A DNA stretch of 64,000 bases from the NCBI GenBank assembly GCA_003574895.1, contig PJFB01000004.1:248001-312000 (forward strand), given 5' to 3'. Under the pieces are notes generated by a model. That model was not told the DNA's origin, searched no databases, and saw only the letters and a program-made list of their open reading frames with translations. Shown piece after piece: positions 27,582-36,692 of this stretch. This DNA is from Geobacter sp. (GTDB taxonomy: Bacteria > Desulfobacterota > Desulfuromonadia > Geobacterales > Pseudopelobacteraceae). The position numbers were made by a program, and so were the translations under genes. Positions within the stretch are counted from its first letter, which is position 1, and every line of letters starts with the position of its first letter.

Positions 27582-28066
27582 TGTCCAAGGATAAGCATCC
27601 CATAACCGCTGCCGTACGCGTTCTGAGGGCCGAAAAGGTTAACTTTACCGACCATCCCTACGACTATGAGGAAAAGGGGGGCACGGCCGTTTCCGCCAGG
27701 GAACTGGGGGTTGATGAACACTGCGTCATCAAGACCCTGGTCATGGAAACCGATAACGGCACCCCGCTCATCATACTGATGCACGGCGACCTGCAGGTCT
27801 CCACCAAGGAATTGGCCCGGCTGATCGGCGTCAAGCAGGTCACTCCTTGCCGGCCCGAGACGGCCCAGAAACTGACCGGATACATGGTGGGAGGCACTTC
27901 CCCCTTTGGGACGCGACGCAGCATGCCGGTTTATCTGGAAGAAACCATTGCAGGCCTGGACAGGATCTATATCAACGGAGGCAAACGGGGCTATCTGGTG
28001 GGAATGGCTCCGGCAGAGCTTCTAAGGGTACTGAAACCGGTGCTGGTGAAGGTGGGGATATCATAA
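27581..28066 (+). CDS. ybaK: YbaK/EbsC-type Cys-tRNA(Pro) deacylase
   Basis: This editing enzyme hydrolyses mischarged Cys-tRNA(Pro). The 161-residue product has the YbaK fold signatures: ELGVDEHCVIKTLVMETD near residue 43, HGDLQVSTKELA near 68 and the MVGGTSPFGTR loop near 105, whose Gly-Thr-Ser is characteristic, with a Lys in CVIKT. The start overlaps the kinase stop by one base. Confidence 0.9.
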   Translation: MSKDKHPITAAVRVLRAEKVNFTDHPYDYEEKGGTAVSARELGVDEHCVIKTLVMETDNGTPLIILMHGDLQVSTKELARLIGVKQVTPCRPETAQKLTGYMVGGTSPFGTRRSMPVYLEETIAGLDRIYINGGKRGYLVGMAPAELLRVLKPVLVKVGIS

Positions 28067-28100
28067 AACTCCCCTGCCCCACTCTTGAGGAATAGAAAGG

Positions 28101-28559
28101 ATGAATACCATGATCCGCAAAGCCCAGATCAACGATGTCAAGGACATACAAAAACTGCTGACCGCATATGCCAGCCGCGGAGACATGCTCTCCCGCTCCC
28201 TCTCTGAGTTGTACGAAGCCATCCGCGATTTTTACGTGGCAAAGGAAGACAACCACCTGCTGGGTACTGCTGCCCTGCATATCGTGTGGGATGATCTGGC
28301 CGAGATCCGTTCGGTGGCGGTGGCCGAAGAAGCCGGTCGCAAGGGAATCGGCAGCCTGCTGGTGCGGGCGTGTATCGACGAAGCTCGGCAGATCGGCCTG
28401 AAACGCCTGTTCTGCCTGACGTACAAGCCTGATTTCTTTGCCAAGCACGGTTTCCGGCTGGTGGACAAATCAGAGCTGCCACACAAGGTATGGGGCGACT
28501 GCATCAAGTGCGTCAAGTTCCCCGACTGCGATGAAAATGCCATGATCCTCGACCTGTAA
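28101..28559 (+). CDS. GNAT N-acetyltransferase, ArgA-like
   Basis: The 152-residue product has the GNAT acetyl-CoA motif (VAEEAGRKGIGSLLV near residue 72). A C-terminal region (LTYKPDFFAKHGFRLVDKSELPHKVW) is typical of the short, stand-alone N-acetylglutamate-synthase-like acetyltransferases of arginine biosynthesis. Two starts are possible, 28101 and 28110; the second is better spaced from AGAAAGG. About 140 bases of AT-richer DNA separate it from the hox genes. Confidence 0.75.
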   Translation: MNTMIRKAQINDVKDIQKLLTAYASRGDMLSRSLSELYEAIRDFYVAKEDNHLLGTAALHIVWDDLAEIRSVAVAEEAGRKGIGSLLVRACIDEARQIGLKRLFCLTYKPDFFAKHGFRLVDKSELPHKVWGDCIKCVKFPDCDENAMILDL

Positions 28560-28698
28560 TTTGAAACCGGCATAACCCCAGGATCATTTCGATAATCACG
28601 CCCTTGCTTCCACCCTCCGGCGATGCTTGCTTTGCATGCTCCCTGTCCTGTGTTAATATTTCACAATGCTATCCGATCCTTAAAGGCAAAACTGTGAA

Positions 28699-29214
28699 AT
28701 GATCCCTCACCAAGATTACAAAACAGAGGCAGACCGGCATGACGCCATGGAGCAGATCCTGCGGCAGCATCGCCATAGTCCGGATGCCTTGATCGAGGTA
28801 CTCCATTTTGCCCAGGAAAACTACGGCTACCTACCCCGGGAGTTGCTGGGCCGGCTGGCGGAACAACTGAAACTGCCACCCAGCCTGGTGTACGGAGTAG
28901 CAAGCTTTTACCATGGGTTTCGCCTTGAACCGCGCGGTCGGCATCACTGCACGGTCTGTACCGGCACATCATGCCACATCAAAGGCGGCACGGCCCTGCT
29001 TGCGGAGCTGGAGCGCCGCTTCGGCATTTCCTGCGGCGAAACCGCGCCTGATGGCAGCTTTTCACTGGACTCCGTACGCTGTCTTGGGGTCTGCGACCTG
29101 GCGCCCTTGGCGGTGCTTGATGACGACATCATCAGTGCCGAAACCATCGATGCACTGGCCGACAAGGTCTGCCAGTGTCTTGCCGAAAAGAGTTCCACAG
29201 GCAAATCACCATGA
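28699..29214 (+). CDS. hoxE: Bidirectional hydrogenase diaphorase subunit HoxE (NuoE-like)
   Basis: HoxE is a [2Fe-2S] thioredoxin-fold subunit that links the hydrogenase diaphorase to other electron carriers. The 171-residue product has the NuoE pattern of cluster ligands: [13 protein letters not shown] near residue 92 and CLGVCDLAP near 130. It is the first gene of hoxEFUY, and its stop overlaps the hoxF start (ATGA). The 5' flank 28560-28698 is 139 bases long; I see no clear promoter consensus in it. Confidence 0.92.
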   Translation: MIPHQDYKTEADRHDAMEQILRQHRHSPDALIEVLHFAQENYGYLPRELLGRLAEQLKLPPSLVYGVASFYHGFRLEPRGRHHCTVCTGTSCHIKGGTALLAELERRFGISCGETAPDGSFSLDSVRCLGVCDLAPLAVLDDDIISAETIDALADKVCQCLAEKSSTGKSP

Positions 29215-30854
29215 CCCGCGATGAGTTGCGCCATAAGTCCCGATGCGCCAGGGAGACCCGCACAGCAGCTGGGCTGCGGATTTCCGTCTGCCTTGGTTCC
29301 CCCTGCGTCGCGACCGGAGCAGAGGCTGTGCTGCGGGCATTGCGGGAGTCATACGGCGACCGGGCCATTGAAGTCATCGGCACCGGCTGCATGGGCCCAT
29401 GCAGTCGTGGCCCCCTGATCAGGATTGAAGACCGGCGCGGCAACCGGGCCGCGTATTACGAAAAGACAACGCCGGCAACAGCCATGGCAACGGTCCGGGC
29501 GCACCTTGAAGGCTTGAATCCGGACCAGGGAAGGTTGCCTGCTGACTTGCCCTTTTTGATCCGCCAACAGAGGGTGGTATTGGCAAACAGCGGCATCTGC
29601 GACCCGGAAAGCCTGGCAAGTTCCCTGGAAAACGGCGGCTATGCCGCACTGCTGCATGCCATCGAAAAGATGGCTCCCGAGGAGGTCTGCCACGAAATTT
29701 CAGCCAGCGGCCTGCGTGGCCGCGGCGGGGCCGGTTACCCGACCGGGACCAAATGGGAACTGGTCAGGGCAGCCAAAAGCAGGCGCAGATACGTGGTGGC
29801 CAATGGCGACGAGGGGGACCCGGGCGCCTTTATGGACCGGACCCTGATGGAGTCGGACCCGCACCGGCTGCTGGAAGGGATGGCTATCGCCGCTTATGCC
29901 GTCGGCGCCACGCAGGGCTTCATCTACGTGCGTGGCGAATACCCCCTGGCGGCACGCCGCCTGAGGCAGGCCATCAACGAGGCCACCAGGGCGGGCCTGT
30001 TGGGGCCGCATATCCTGGAAAGCGGTTTTTCCTTCACCATCCGGTTGCGCATTGGCGCGGGCGCCTTTGTCTGCGGCGAGGAAACGGCCTTGATGGCCTC
30101 CATCATGGGGCGTCGCGGTCAGCCCGTTATCCGCCCCCCCTACCCGGCCCAGCGCGGCCTGTGGAACCAATCAACCCTGATCAACAACGTGGAAACCTTC
30201 GGCTGCATTGCCCCGATCATCAGCAAGGGCGCCGATTGGTTCAAATCAATTGGCGTGCCCGGCAGCAGCGGCACCAAGGTTTTCTCCATTTCCGGAGACG
30301 TGGCAACCGTGGGCGTCATGGAGGTGCCGCTCGGTACGCCTCTCCGGGAACTGGTGGCAATGTCCGGCGGCATCAGTAACGGCAATTTCAAGGCGGCCCA
30401 GACCGGGGGGGCAAGCGGAGGCTGCATACCCGCCAGCCACCTGGATACGCCCATGGATTATGAAAGCCTGACAAGCCTTGGATCTATCATGGGATCCGGC
30501 GGCCTGATCATCATGAACGACCGGCGCTGCATGGCGGACATGGCCCGCTTTTTCATGCGCTTCTGCCAGGATGAGAGCTGCGGCAAGTGTGTCCCCTGCC
30601 GGGCCGGCACGGAACAGGCGGCACAGTTGTTGCGCCGCATTACTTCCGGCGATGCGACAGAAGATGATCTGGTGAAACTGGAAGAACTCTGCCACCTCAT
30701 GGGGGACGCCAGCCTGTGCGGCCTGGGGATGGCGGCCCCTACCCCGGTTCTCGGCACCTTGCGCTGGTTCCGCGATGAATACCAGGCCCACCTCCGCGCC
30801 GGGGGATGTCCCACCGGTGTATGCGATCGGGAGAAACACCCATGCCACGTTTAA
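29211..30854 (+). CDS. hoxF: Diaphorase flavoprotein HoxF (NuoF-like)
   Basis: HoxF oxidises or reduces NAD(H) with FMN and FeS clusters. The 547-residue product has an N-terminal thioredoxin-like [2Fe-2S] part ([15 protein letters not shown]), a NuoF core with the FMN/NADH loop [13 protein letters not shown] near 167, and the [4Fe-4S] motif [13 protein letters not shown] near 459. The start at 29211 is fixed by the ATGA overlap with hoxE. The product ends 13 bases inside hoxU. Confidence 0.93.
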   Translation: MTRDELRHKSRCARETRTAAGLRISVCLGSPCVATGAEAVLRALRESYGDRAIEVIGTGCMGPCSRGPLIRIEDRRGNRAAYYEKTTPATAMATVRAHLEGLNPDQGRLPADLPFLIRQQRVVLANSGICDPESLASSLENGGYAALLHAIEKMAPEEVCHEISASGLRGRGGAGYPTGTKWELVRAAKSRRRYVVANGDEGDPGAFMDRTLMESDPHRLLEGMAIAAYAVGATQGFIYVRGEYPLAARRLRQAINEATRAGLLGPHILESGFSFTIRLRIGAGAFVCGEETALMASIMGRRGQPVIRPPYPAQRGLWNQSTLINNVETFGCIAPIISKGADWFKSIGVPGSSGTKVFSISGDVATVGVMEVPLGTPLRELVAMSGGISNGNFKAAQTGGASGGCIPASHLDTPMDYESLTSLGSIMGSGGLIIMNDRRCMADMARFFMRFCQDESCGKCVPCRAGTEQAAQLLRRITSGDATEDDLVKLEELCHLMGDASLCGLGMAAPTPVLGTLRWFRDEYQAHLRAGGCPTGVCDREKHPCHV

Positions 30855-31546
30855 GCCTGACCATAAACGGTCGGGCCGTCAAGGCACGACAGGGTGAAAC
30901 CATCCTTGGGGCGGCGCGGGAGCGCGGCATCTTCATCCCCACCCTATGCAATCTGGATGGACTGAAACCGCTTGGAGGTTGCCGGATCTGCCTGGTGGAG
31001 GTGCGGGGACATCCCAGGCCGGTTCCGGCCTGCGCCACCAAGGTCGAGGAAGGGATGGTGGTGACAACCGACTCGGAAAGGGTGGTATCGATGCGGCGCA
31101 TGGTCGTGGAACTGCTGCTGGCGGAACGGAACCATCAATGCCCGGTCTGCGTGATGAACAACAACTGTGAACTGCAGGCAGTGGCAAGGCTTCTGGGCAT
31201 CGACCATGTGCGTTACGACTTTATCGCGCCGCGTGCGGTGCTTGATATCAGCCACGAACGCTTCGGCATCGACCACAACCGCTGCATCCTCTGCCGGCGA
31301 TGCGTCCGGGTTTGCGATGAGATCGAGGGGGCCCACACCTGGGATGTAAACGGCCGTGGTGCGGCCAGCAGGATCATCAGCGACCTGGCAGAGCCGTGGG
31401 GATTGAGCGGGACGTGCACCGACTGCGGCAAGTGCGTGCAGGCATGCCCAACCGGAGCCCTGTTTGCCAAGGGAACCGAAACAACCGGCAAGGGGACAAT
31501 CTGCCTGGAAAAGCTGGTGGCGTGGCGCCAACGGAGGGAGCCATGA
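30842..31546 (+). CDS. hoxU: Diaphorase FeS subunit HoxU (NuoG N-terminal-like)
   Basis: HoxU relays electrons between the diaphorase and the hydrogenase small subunit. The 234-residue product binds a [2Fe-2S] cluster ([19 protein letters not shown], then CATK) and has the His/Cys set around [12 protein letters not shown]. Two [4Fe-4S] ferredoxin motifs follow, [11 protein letters not shown] and [12 protein letters not shown]. The ATG at 30842 overlaps hoxF; its stop overlaps the hoxY ATG. Confidence 0.93.
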   Translation: MPRLSLTINGRAVKARQGETILGAARERGIFIPTLCNLDGLKPLGGCRICLVEVRGHPRPVPACATKVEEGMVVTTDSERVVSMRRMVVELLLAERNHQCPVCVMNNNCELQAVARLLGIDHVRYDFIAPRAVLDISHERFGIDHNRCILCRRCVRVCDEIEGAHTWDVNGRGAASRIISDLAEPWGLSGTCTDCGKCVQACPTGALFAKGTETTGKGTICLEKLVAWRQRREP

Positions 31547-32037
31547 GCAGGATCAAACTGGCCACGGCCTGGCTGTCGGGATGCTCGGGCTGCCACATGG
31601 GCATACTCAATCTGCATGGTGGGTTGATGGAGCTGTTCCAACTGTGCGACCTGGTCTATTCACCCCTGGCGGATTTCAAAGAATATCCCGCCGAGGTTGA
31701 TATCGCCCTGATCGAGGGGGCGATTTCCAACCGTGACAACCTTGAAATGGCGCGGATCATCCGCAGGTATACGAAGAAAGTTGTCAGTCTGGGGGATTGC
31801 GCCATAAACGGCAATGTGGCCGCATTGAGGAACCCCGGGGGCAAGGCTGCGGTTTTGGAGGCTGCTTACGCAGACCCCGTCAATAAGCCTGTTGTGTTTG
31901 GAGAGTGTGTCCCGCCGTTGTTCGACAAGGTATTGCCGCTCCACCAAGTTATACCTGTGGATGCCTTCATACCCGGCTGCCCGCCCGAACCGGAAGCCAT
32001 CAGGGTAGCCCTCCACCGGGTGATCGAACGGTTATAA
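31543..32037 (+). CDS. hoxY: NiFe-hydrogenase small subunit HoxY
   Basis: HoxY carries the proximal [4Fe-4S] cluster next to the NiFe site. The 164-residue product has all four expected Cys motifs: SGCSGCHMG near residue 14, GDCAING near 86, GECVPP near 126 and GCPPEPEAI near 148. Compared with what I recall of cyanobacterial HoxY (about 180 residues) it stops about 15 residues early, just after the last motif. The partner large-subunit gene hoxH does not follow: 15 bases after the stop lies a minus-strand gene. This suggests a deletion or rearrangement at about 32.04 kb. Confidence 0.92.
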   Translation: MSRIKLATAWLSGCSGCHMGILNLHGGLMELFQLCDLVYSPLADFKEYPAEVDIALIEGAISNRDNLEMARIIRRYTKKVVSLGDCAINGNVAALRNPGGKAAVLEAAYADPVNKPVVFGECVPPLFDKVLPLHQVIPVDAFIPGCPPEPEAIRVALHRVIERL

Positions 32038-32052
32038 ACCCTAAACTTTTCT

Positions 32053-32592
32053 TTATCGCCTGCGATAAGTTCCCATAAGCTCACCCCTGGCCAGGGTATG
32101 CCCTTCCATGGCACGTTCCAGGTTGCTCTTGTCGGCCGATGCCCCAAGATTCAGCACCCTGTCGAGCGCATAAAGCTTGAAGAAATAACGATGTGTTCCT
32201 GACGGTGGGCAGGGCCCGCCATAGCTGTTCCTGCTCCAGCTGTTTTTCCCCTGGCTTGCTCCGGCAGGCAAGCTGTTTTCCTGAATTTCCCGCGTCTGTG
32301 CCGGCAAGTTCCACACCACCCAGTGCACCCAGGTTCCCATGGGGGCGTCCGGGTCATCCATGATCAATGCCAGCGATTTTGTGCCACTCGGAATCGTGCC
32401 AATGGCAAGCTGGGGACTAATACCCTCCCCGTCACAGGTATATCGGGCTGGAATTGCCCCGCCAGCAGCAAATGCCGGGCTTGTAATATTCAACTTTTCC
32501 ATCCTAGCCGTATCCTTTCCCAGGACCTCTGCCGGCAACAGGCCGGCAAGCTGCATCAGAACCAGCATCAGCAGATAAAACCAAGGTTTCAT
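32053..32592 (-). CDS. YbhB/YbcL-type phosphatidylethanolamine-binding-like protein, exported
   Basis: This PEBP/Raf-kinase-inhibitor-like protein has 179 residues. The start at 32592 gives a signal peptide (residues 1-24); the open frame upstream lacks similarity. The family shows in FAAGGAIPARYTCDGEG near residue 40, LALIMDDPDAPMGTWVHWVVWN near 75 and the GGPCPPSGTHRYFFKLYALD segment near 128. The ligand is unknown. It is tail-to-tail with hoxY. Confidence 0.88.
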   Translation of the reverse strand: MKPWFYLLMLVLMQLAGLLPAEVLGKDTARMEKLNITSPAFAAGGAIPARYTCDGEGISPQLAIGTIPSGTKSLALIMDDPDAPMGTWVHWVVWNLPAQTREIQENSLPAGASQGKNSWSRNSYGGPCPPSGTHRYFFKLYALDRVLNLGASADKSNLERAMEGHTLARGELMGTYRRR

Positions 32593-32662
32593 AAGGATGA
32601 TTCTCCGAACTGCCACGACAAGAAGTTGATCACGGAATAAATACAAAGCCCTCTCAGGGGCC

Positions 32663-32866
32663 TCAATAATGTGGAGGAGTCTCCTCCGCATCGACTTTTC
32701 CACCTGCCCCCGGTTCAATCGCATAAAGCTGGTTGCGCAGCAGGGTCAGTTCCCGCTCGATCCGCTCTATGGCGATTTCCTGGCGACACACCGTGTCGTT
32801 CAGCTCCTGGATGGTGTTTTCCTGGTGCATGAAACGCAGTTCAAGTTCAGTGATCCGTTCTTCCAT
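32663..32866 (-). CDS. slyX: SlyX-like coiled-coil protein
   Basis: The 67-residue protein is mostly one coiled coil (EERITELELRF, QENTIQELNDTV) followed by a Pro-rich PPHY end, as in SlyX. The ATG at 32866 lies after GGGAGGGAAT; a start at 32881 would lie before that site. Function in the family is unknown. It is 42 bases downstream of ovoA. Confidence 0.82.
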   Translation of the reverse strand: MEERITELELRFMHQENTIQELNDTVCRQEIAIERIERELTLLRNQLYAIEPGAGGKVDAEETPPHY

Positions 32867-32908
32867 ATTCCCTCCCATCAATCACACCCGACTTATTCGG
32901 GCAAACGG

Positions 32909-35014
32909 TTATTTCAGCTCCCAGACCGTCATCTCGGCCATGCTGTGCTGGAATTTACGCCTGGTCTCCCTGATGACGAACGGGATGTCGCGGGGATTGC
33001 CCAGCATGCGGAAATGGGGCGACAGCATCGTGGCGAGCCCCTCCAGAGTGGAGACGTTCTCACCGGCATCCTTGTAGCCGCCCAGCCACTCCTCTTTTTT
33101 TGTGAATTCCTCCAGCCAGGTGTAAGGGGAGGTGATCACCAGCAGGCCGCCTGGATTGATGCGCTCATGGATGGTGGCCAGGAAGCGGCGGGGCGAGTAG
33201 AGCCGGTCGATCAGGTTGGCCGCCAGTACCAGGTCGTAGCCGGTAAATTTTTCCGGCAGGTTGCAGGCATCGGCCTGAAAGAAACCGACCCGCTGACGGC
33301 TATCGTCCAGGTCCAGTTCGGCCAGGCCGACCTCGTGGAACGAGGTGATCTCCCCCTCCTCGGGGAAGGCGTAGCGCAGATAGCCCTCTTCCTGCATGCG
33401 GGCCGCCAGACGGAAAAAACGGGTGGAGAAATCCAGGCCCGTAACCTGTTCAAATTCCCGTGCCAGCTCAAAGGAGGCCCGCCCGACAGCACAGCCCAGG
33501 TCAAGGGCATGCACCTTTTGGCGACCCGCCATGAGATCCAGGCAAACGCGGGCGCAGGTGACCGGGAAATTGGCCACGCCAAAGTGCTCCGGGCCGTAGT
33601 GGGCGTCGCAGTACTGGGCAGCCAGAGCATCGGTCTCGTAGTTGTCCTGGTGGACCACCAACGGCTGGGCACTCTCCACATAGCGGAAACCGGCATGCTG
33701 GAAGAAGTGCCGCCTGAAGGCATAGCGCGAGTCCCGGGTAGCCTCATTGCCGGTGGAAATCCACGAGCCCCCCTTGATCAGGTTGTGGCGGGTGTCAAAG
33801 GTCGGGGTGGAGAAGTCATCGTAACAGGGATGGACCTCAAAGCCGTGGAACGGATAGATCGGGGTCTCGGTCCATTGCCAGACATTGCCGATCACGTCAT
33901 AGAACTCGCCGAAACGGAAACGGTCCACCGGGCAGGAGGAGCTCCAATATTCCAGGTTGATGTTGCCCGGGGCCTTGTCCCACCCAGGCTGGTCGGGGAT
34001 ATTGGAGATATCGCGCAGCCGGTTCCATTCGTCCTCGCTGGGGAGCCGGATCGGCCGGCCCGTATTGGCGGCCATCCAGTTGCAGAAAGCCTTGGCCTCC
34101 AGCTGATTGACCTCCACGGGCCAGTTCCAGGGGAGATCAATGATCTCGGTCATGGTGCGCAACCCCCAGCCGCTGTCCTGTTTCAGCCAGAACAGCGGAT
34201 GTTCGGCCCCACGGAACGTGCGCCAGTTCCACCCCTCCTCAATCCACCATTTCTGCTCCTTGTAGCCGCCCGCTTCCACAAACCACAGGTATTCCCGGTT
34301 GGAAACCAGGTATTGGGATGCCTTGAAACCGGCGACTTCGGCCTCGTGGTAACCGTACTCGTTGTCCCAGCCATAGAGGGGGTGCGCCTTGCTCTTACCC
34401 AGAATCACCTTACCGCCCGGCACTGCCATCAGCCGGTTGGCCGGCGGCTCCCCTCCTTCGCGGCAGATATCCCAGAAGGGTAGCCGCACCACCTGGTCGA
34501 TGGGGAGCTGGCGGATCAGTACCGACGAAGTTTCCAGGTGGATGCGCTCGTGCTCGATCCCCATCATGATTGTCCAGAAAGGGTTGTCCCACCCGATGGG
34601 GAGCGTGAGCGGCAGGCGCTTGATCACGCCGTCCACCAGATCCCGGGCCTTGTCGCGGTACTCCTTGACCTCCTGGCGGGTAGGCCAGTCATAATGGGTC
34701 TGATCCAGATCATCCCAGGACATCTCGTCAACCCCTACGGCAAACATCGACTCGAAGCGGGGGTTGATACGGGTATCGATTACCCTGGCAATGGTCAGCT
34801 TATTGATGAAGAAGGTGGCAGTGTGGCCGAAATAGAAGATCAGGGGGTGCCGGAGGCGGTCGGCCCGCAGGTAGAAGGTGGCATCTTCCTTGAGTGTTTC
34901 GTAGAGCTTTTCGTCCAGGTCAAAGGTGCGGTGAAAGTACTCCAGGATCTCGGCCCGTTTGCTCTCGGGGTCGCCTTCGTTGAGGATGGTGGTATGGGTC
35001 TTGCGCAGGTCCAA
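32909..35014 (-). CDS. ovoA: 5-histidylcysteine sulfoxide synthase / mercaptohistidine methyltransferase OvoA
   Basis: OvoA is the key enzyme of ovothiol biosynthesis. Its iron-dependent sulfoxide synthase part joins Cys to His, and its methyltransferase part adds the N-pi methyl group. The 701-residue product has a DinB-like helical domain with the iron ligands His64 and His155/His159 (EHERIHLE), then an FGE/SUMF1-type domain (about 190-450, RLPSEDEWNRLR and NVWQWTETP). A SAM methyltransferase domain follows with LDLGCAVGRASFEL near 504. The three-part architecture is complete. No separate beta-lyase gene is adjacent for the C-S cleavage step. Confidence 0.92.
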   Translation of the reverse strand: MDLRKTHTTILNEGDPESKRAEILEYFHRTFDLDEKLYETLKEDATFYLRADRLRHPLIFYFGHTATFFINKLTIARVIDTRINPRFESMFAVGVDEMSWDDLDQTHYDWPTRQEVKEYRDKARDLVDGVIKRLPLTLPIGWDNPFWTIMMGIEHERIHLETSSVLIRQLPIDQVVRLPFWDICREGGEPPANRLMAVPGGKVILGKSKAHPLYGWDNEYGYHEAEVAGFKASQYLVSNREYLWFVEAGGYKEQKWWIEEGWNWRTFRGAEHPLFWLKQDSGWGLRTMTEIIDLPWNWPVEVNQLEAKAFCNWMAANTGRPIRLPSEDEWNRLRDISNIPDQPGWDKAPGNINLEYWSSSCPVDRFRFGEFYDVIGNVWQWTETPIYPFHGFEVHPCYDDFSTPTFDTRHNLIKGGSWISTGNEATRDSRYAFRRHFFQHAGFRYVESAQPLVVHQDNYETDALAAQYCDAHYGPEHFGVANFPVTCARVCLDLMAGRQKVHALDLGCAVGRASFELAREFEQVTGLDFSTRFFRLAARMQEEGYLRYAFPEEGEITSFHEVGLAELDLDDSRQRVGFFQADACNLPEKFTGYDLVLAANLIDRLYSPRRFLATIHERINPGGLLVITSPYTWLEEFTKKEEWLGGYKDAGENVSTLEGLATMLSPHFRMLGNPRDIPFVIRETRRKFQHSMAEMTVWELK

Positions 35015-35392
35015 AGTTAATCCCTCCTCCTATAAAGGGTACGCAGCAGCGCATCGGATTGCACTTCGAGCGTGGGCAAAGTATATCCTAAAATCGTTGA
35101 CCGGCAAGATGGGTGGTAGGCCCCTGTCTTGACGAGTCCGACCTAAGAGCAATGCCTAAATCTTTAGCCCCACGGGCTGGATGGGCAAAAAAACATTGCA
35201 GCCGGCCATACCACTATCCTTGGCAGCTCCCCGACCAAAGGCAAGCATCCGAATGCGCAAGTCAATTCCTTGGGCACGGTCTCAGCATGCATTTAGGCGT
35301 ATACGAAAAATTTTAGTAGACTGTCAATCATTTCTCTCGTACCCTGTAATCAAGGGTTGTTCAAGGCCCATCAAACAAAGAAAGGCAATACA
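35015..35392. other. Intergenic region between ovoA and the SlyD-like gene
   Basis: The 378 bases between divergent genes hold no convincing ORF. They should contain both promoters; an AT-rich stretch with TATACGAAAAATTTTAGTAGACT near 35296-35320 is a candidate for the rightward one. A fold around CCCCACGGGCTGGATGGG (35168-35185) was noted but matches no riboswitch I know. Confidence 0.4.
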
Positions 35393-35890
35393 ATGGCACA
35401 GGCAAAAAATGGCGACAAAGTTATAATCAACTACATCGGCAAACTTGAAGACGGCACTGTTTTTGATTCCACTTTAGAAGAGGAATGCGATCATGAAGGG
35501 TGCGAAACGGATGAATGCACCGATGAAGATTGCGGATGCGGTTGCGAGAGCGGTCCCATGGAGACGACAATCGGCGAAGCAGAGCTTTTCCCGCAGATAG
35601 ACGAAGCATTGGTCGGGATGGCACCTGGCGAGAAGAAAACCATTGTCGTCAAGGCTGAAGACGCATTTGGCGAGTACGACAAAGAGAAGGTTTTCGTAGT
35701 ACCGCGCAGCGACCTGCCCGCGGACCTGAAACCGGAAGTCGGCGATGAACTCATACTAACCAACGATGACGATGAAGAATTGGGAGTAGCTGTAACGGCA
35801 GCGACCGAAAACGATGTCACCTTTGATTCCAATCACCCCTTGGCCGGGGAAGACCTCACCTTTGAAATCGAACTGGTCGAGATCCTCTAA
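35393..35890 (+). CDS. SlyD-like FKBP peptidyl-prolyl isomerase with Cys-rich insert
   Basis: The 165-residue product is an FKBP-type prolyl isomerase/chaperone: VIINYIGKLEDGTVFDST at the start, an IF-domain-like segment in the middle (YDKEKVFVVPRSDLP) and NHPLAGEDLTFEIELVEI at the end. Right after the first strand it carries an acidic insert with seven Cys in about 25 residues (residues ~28-53, including DEDCGCGCES), probably a metal- or redox-binding loop. SlyD proteins usually bind metal through a His/Cys-rich C-terminal tail, which is absent here. The start at 35393 follows AAAGGCAATACA. Confidence 0.88.
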   Translation: MAQAKNGDKVIINYIGKLEDGTVFDSTLEEECDHEGCETDECTDEDCGCGCESGPMETTIGEAELFPQIDEALVGMAPGEKKTIVVKAEDAFGEYDKEKVFVVPRSDLPADLKPEVGDELILTNDDDEELGVAVTAATENDVTFDSNHPLAGEDLTFEIELVEIL

Positions 35891-35932
35891 AAAAAGCCTC
35901 AACCACGTAATCGAAAACAGTTGTGCAGCAGC

Positions 35933-35965
35933 AAAAAAGGCGGCCCGAAATGGTCGCCTTTTTTT
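35933..35965 (+). terminator. Bidirectional terminator between the SlyD-like and J-domain genes
   Basis: The inverted repeat AAAAAAGGCGGCC/GGTCGCCTTTTTT, with a six-base loop and a T run, separates the convergent genes. On the minus strand it overlaps the final codon and stop of the J-domain gene. Confidence 0.85.
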
Positions 35966-36692
35966 ATCGATTCAAACCGGTAATGGCATTATGCCGGGAC
36001 AGCTCCCGCAAGTACCTCAGCAATTCGGTTTCCGTGATCAGTGCATTCTGTACGAAATAGCGCCCAATCGGCTGCTGCGTAAAACGCTGATGTAGCAGAA
36101 GTATCTTGAGCTGGGATTCGCTGAGGAGCCCGAGTTTCAGAGCCCGTTCGCCAAAGGGGCCGACAAGATGGGTCGCACCTAGAATCGTTGCTATCGCTTC
36201 CTGATCGATCCACCCCCAACTGCAGGCGAATTCCCCCAACGGTGGGCGCAGGCTACGCTGCCAAAGCAATGAGCGAACCAGGGCCTGGTAGGAAACAACT
36301 CCGCTGTAATAGAGATACAGGCCTGTTCTTAACCTGATGGTGGGGAATGGGCCGCTATAGTAACGCTCGTTGCTTGCCTTGGGGATCTTTATCCGCGGTC
36401 GCGACAGGTTGCGCATGTCAGGCATTCGCGGGTGGACGATAACCTTGCGGTTCCGGAGATAATCGTTAAGCAGTTCGTAGGCTTCAACAGAACGGCGGAA
36501 CAACTCGGCGCGAACATCCTGCTCACTCACACCGGTCCTCAAATCAGGGTGGCATTCACGTGCGCGGTTGCGATAGGCTTTTCGCACCCCTTCGGGCTGG
36601 AGATACTGAACGAACTCTCTCGTAATCTCCACTCCTGATCCGAACAATATGCGGCAGGCATTTATTATTTCAGCCTCTTGGCTGTGCAACAT
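35964..36692 (-). CDS. J-domain protein
   Basis: The 242-residue product has a DnaJ-like domain near residues 28-80 with the HPD tripeptide (KAYRNRARECHPD), which should stimulate an Hsp70 ATPase. The C-terminal half (about 120-235) contains two repeats of a G-x-x-L/I-x-x-x-x-x-L-x-x pattern (LGEFACSWGWIDQEAI and FGERALKLGLLSESQL). This resembles the small repeats found at the N-termini of type II secretion ATPases. The partner is unknown. It stands alone, convergent with the SlyD-like gene. Confidence 0.75.
   Translation of the reverse strand: MLHSQEAEIINACRILFGSGVEITREFVQYLQPEGVRKAYRNRARECHPDLRTGVSEQDVRAELFRRSVEAYELLNDYLRNRKVIVHPRMPDMRNLSRPRIKIPKASNERYYSGPFPTIRLRTGLYLYYSGVVSYQALVRSLLWQRSLRPPLGEFACSWGWIDQEAIATILGATHLVGPFGERALKLGLLSESQLKILLLHQRFTQQPIGRYFVQNALITETELLRYLRELSRHNAITGLNR

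Noticed and set aside
32669-34483. Plus-strand 604-residue frame opposite ovoA
   Set aside because: A long antisense frame caused by high GC; its composition mirrors ovoA codons and it shows no motif, while ovoA has intact catalytic residues.
35168-35185. Possible riboswitch fold before the SlyD-like gene
   Set aside because: Only a short self-complementary stretch; it does not match the conserved core of any riboswitch class I know, and it is about 200 bases from the start.
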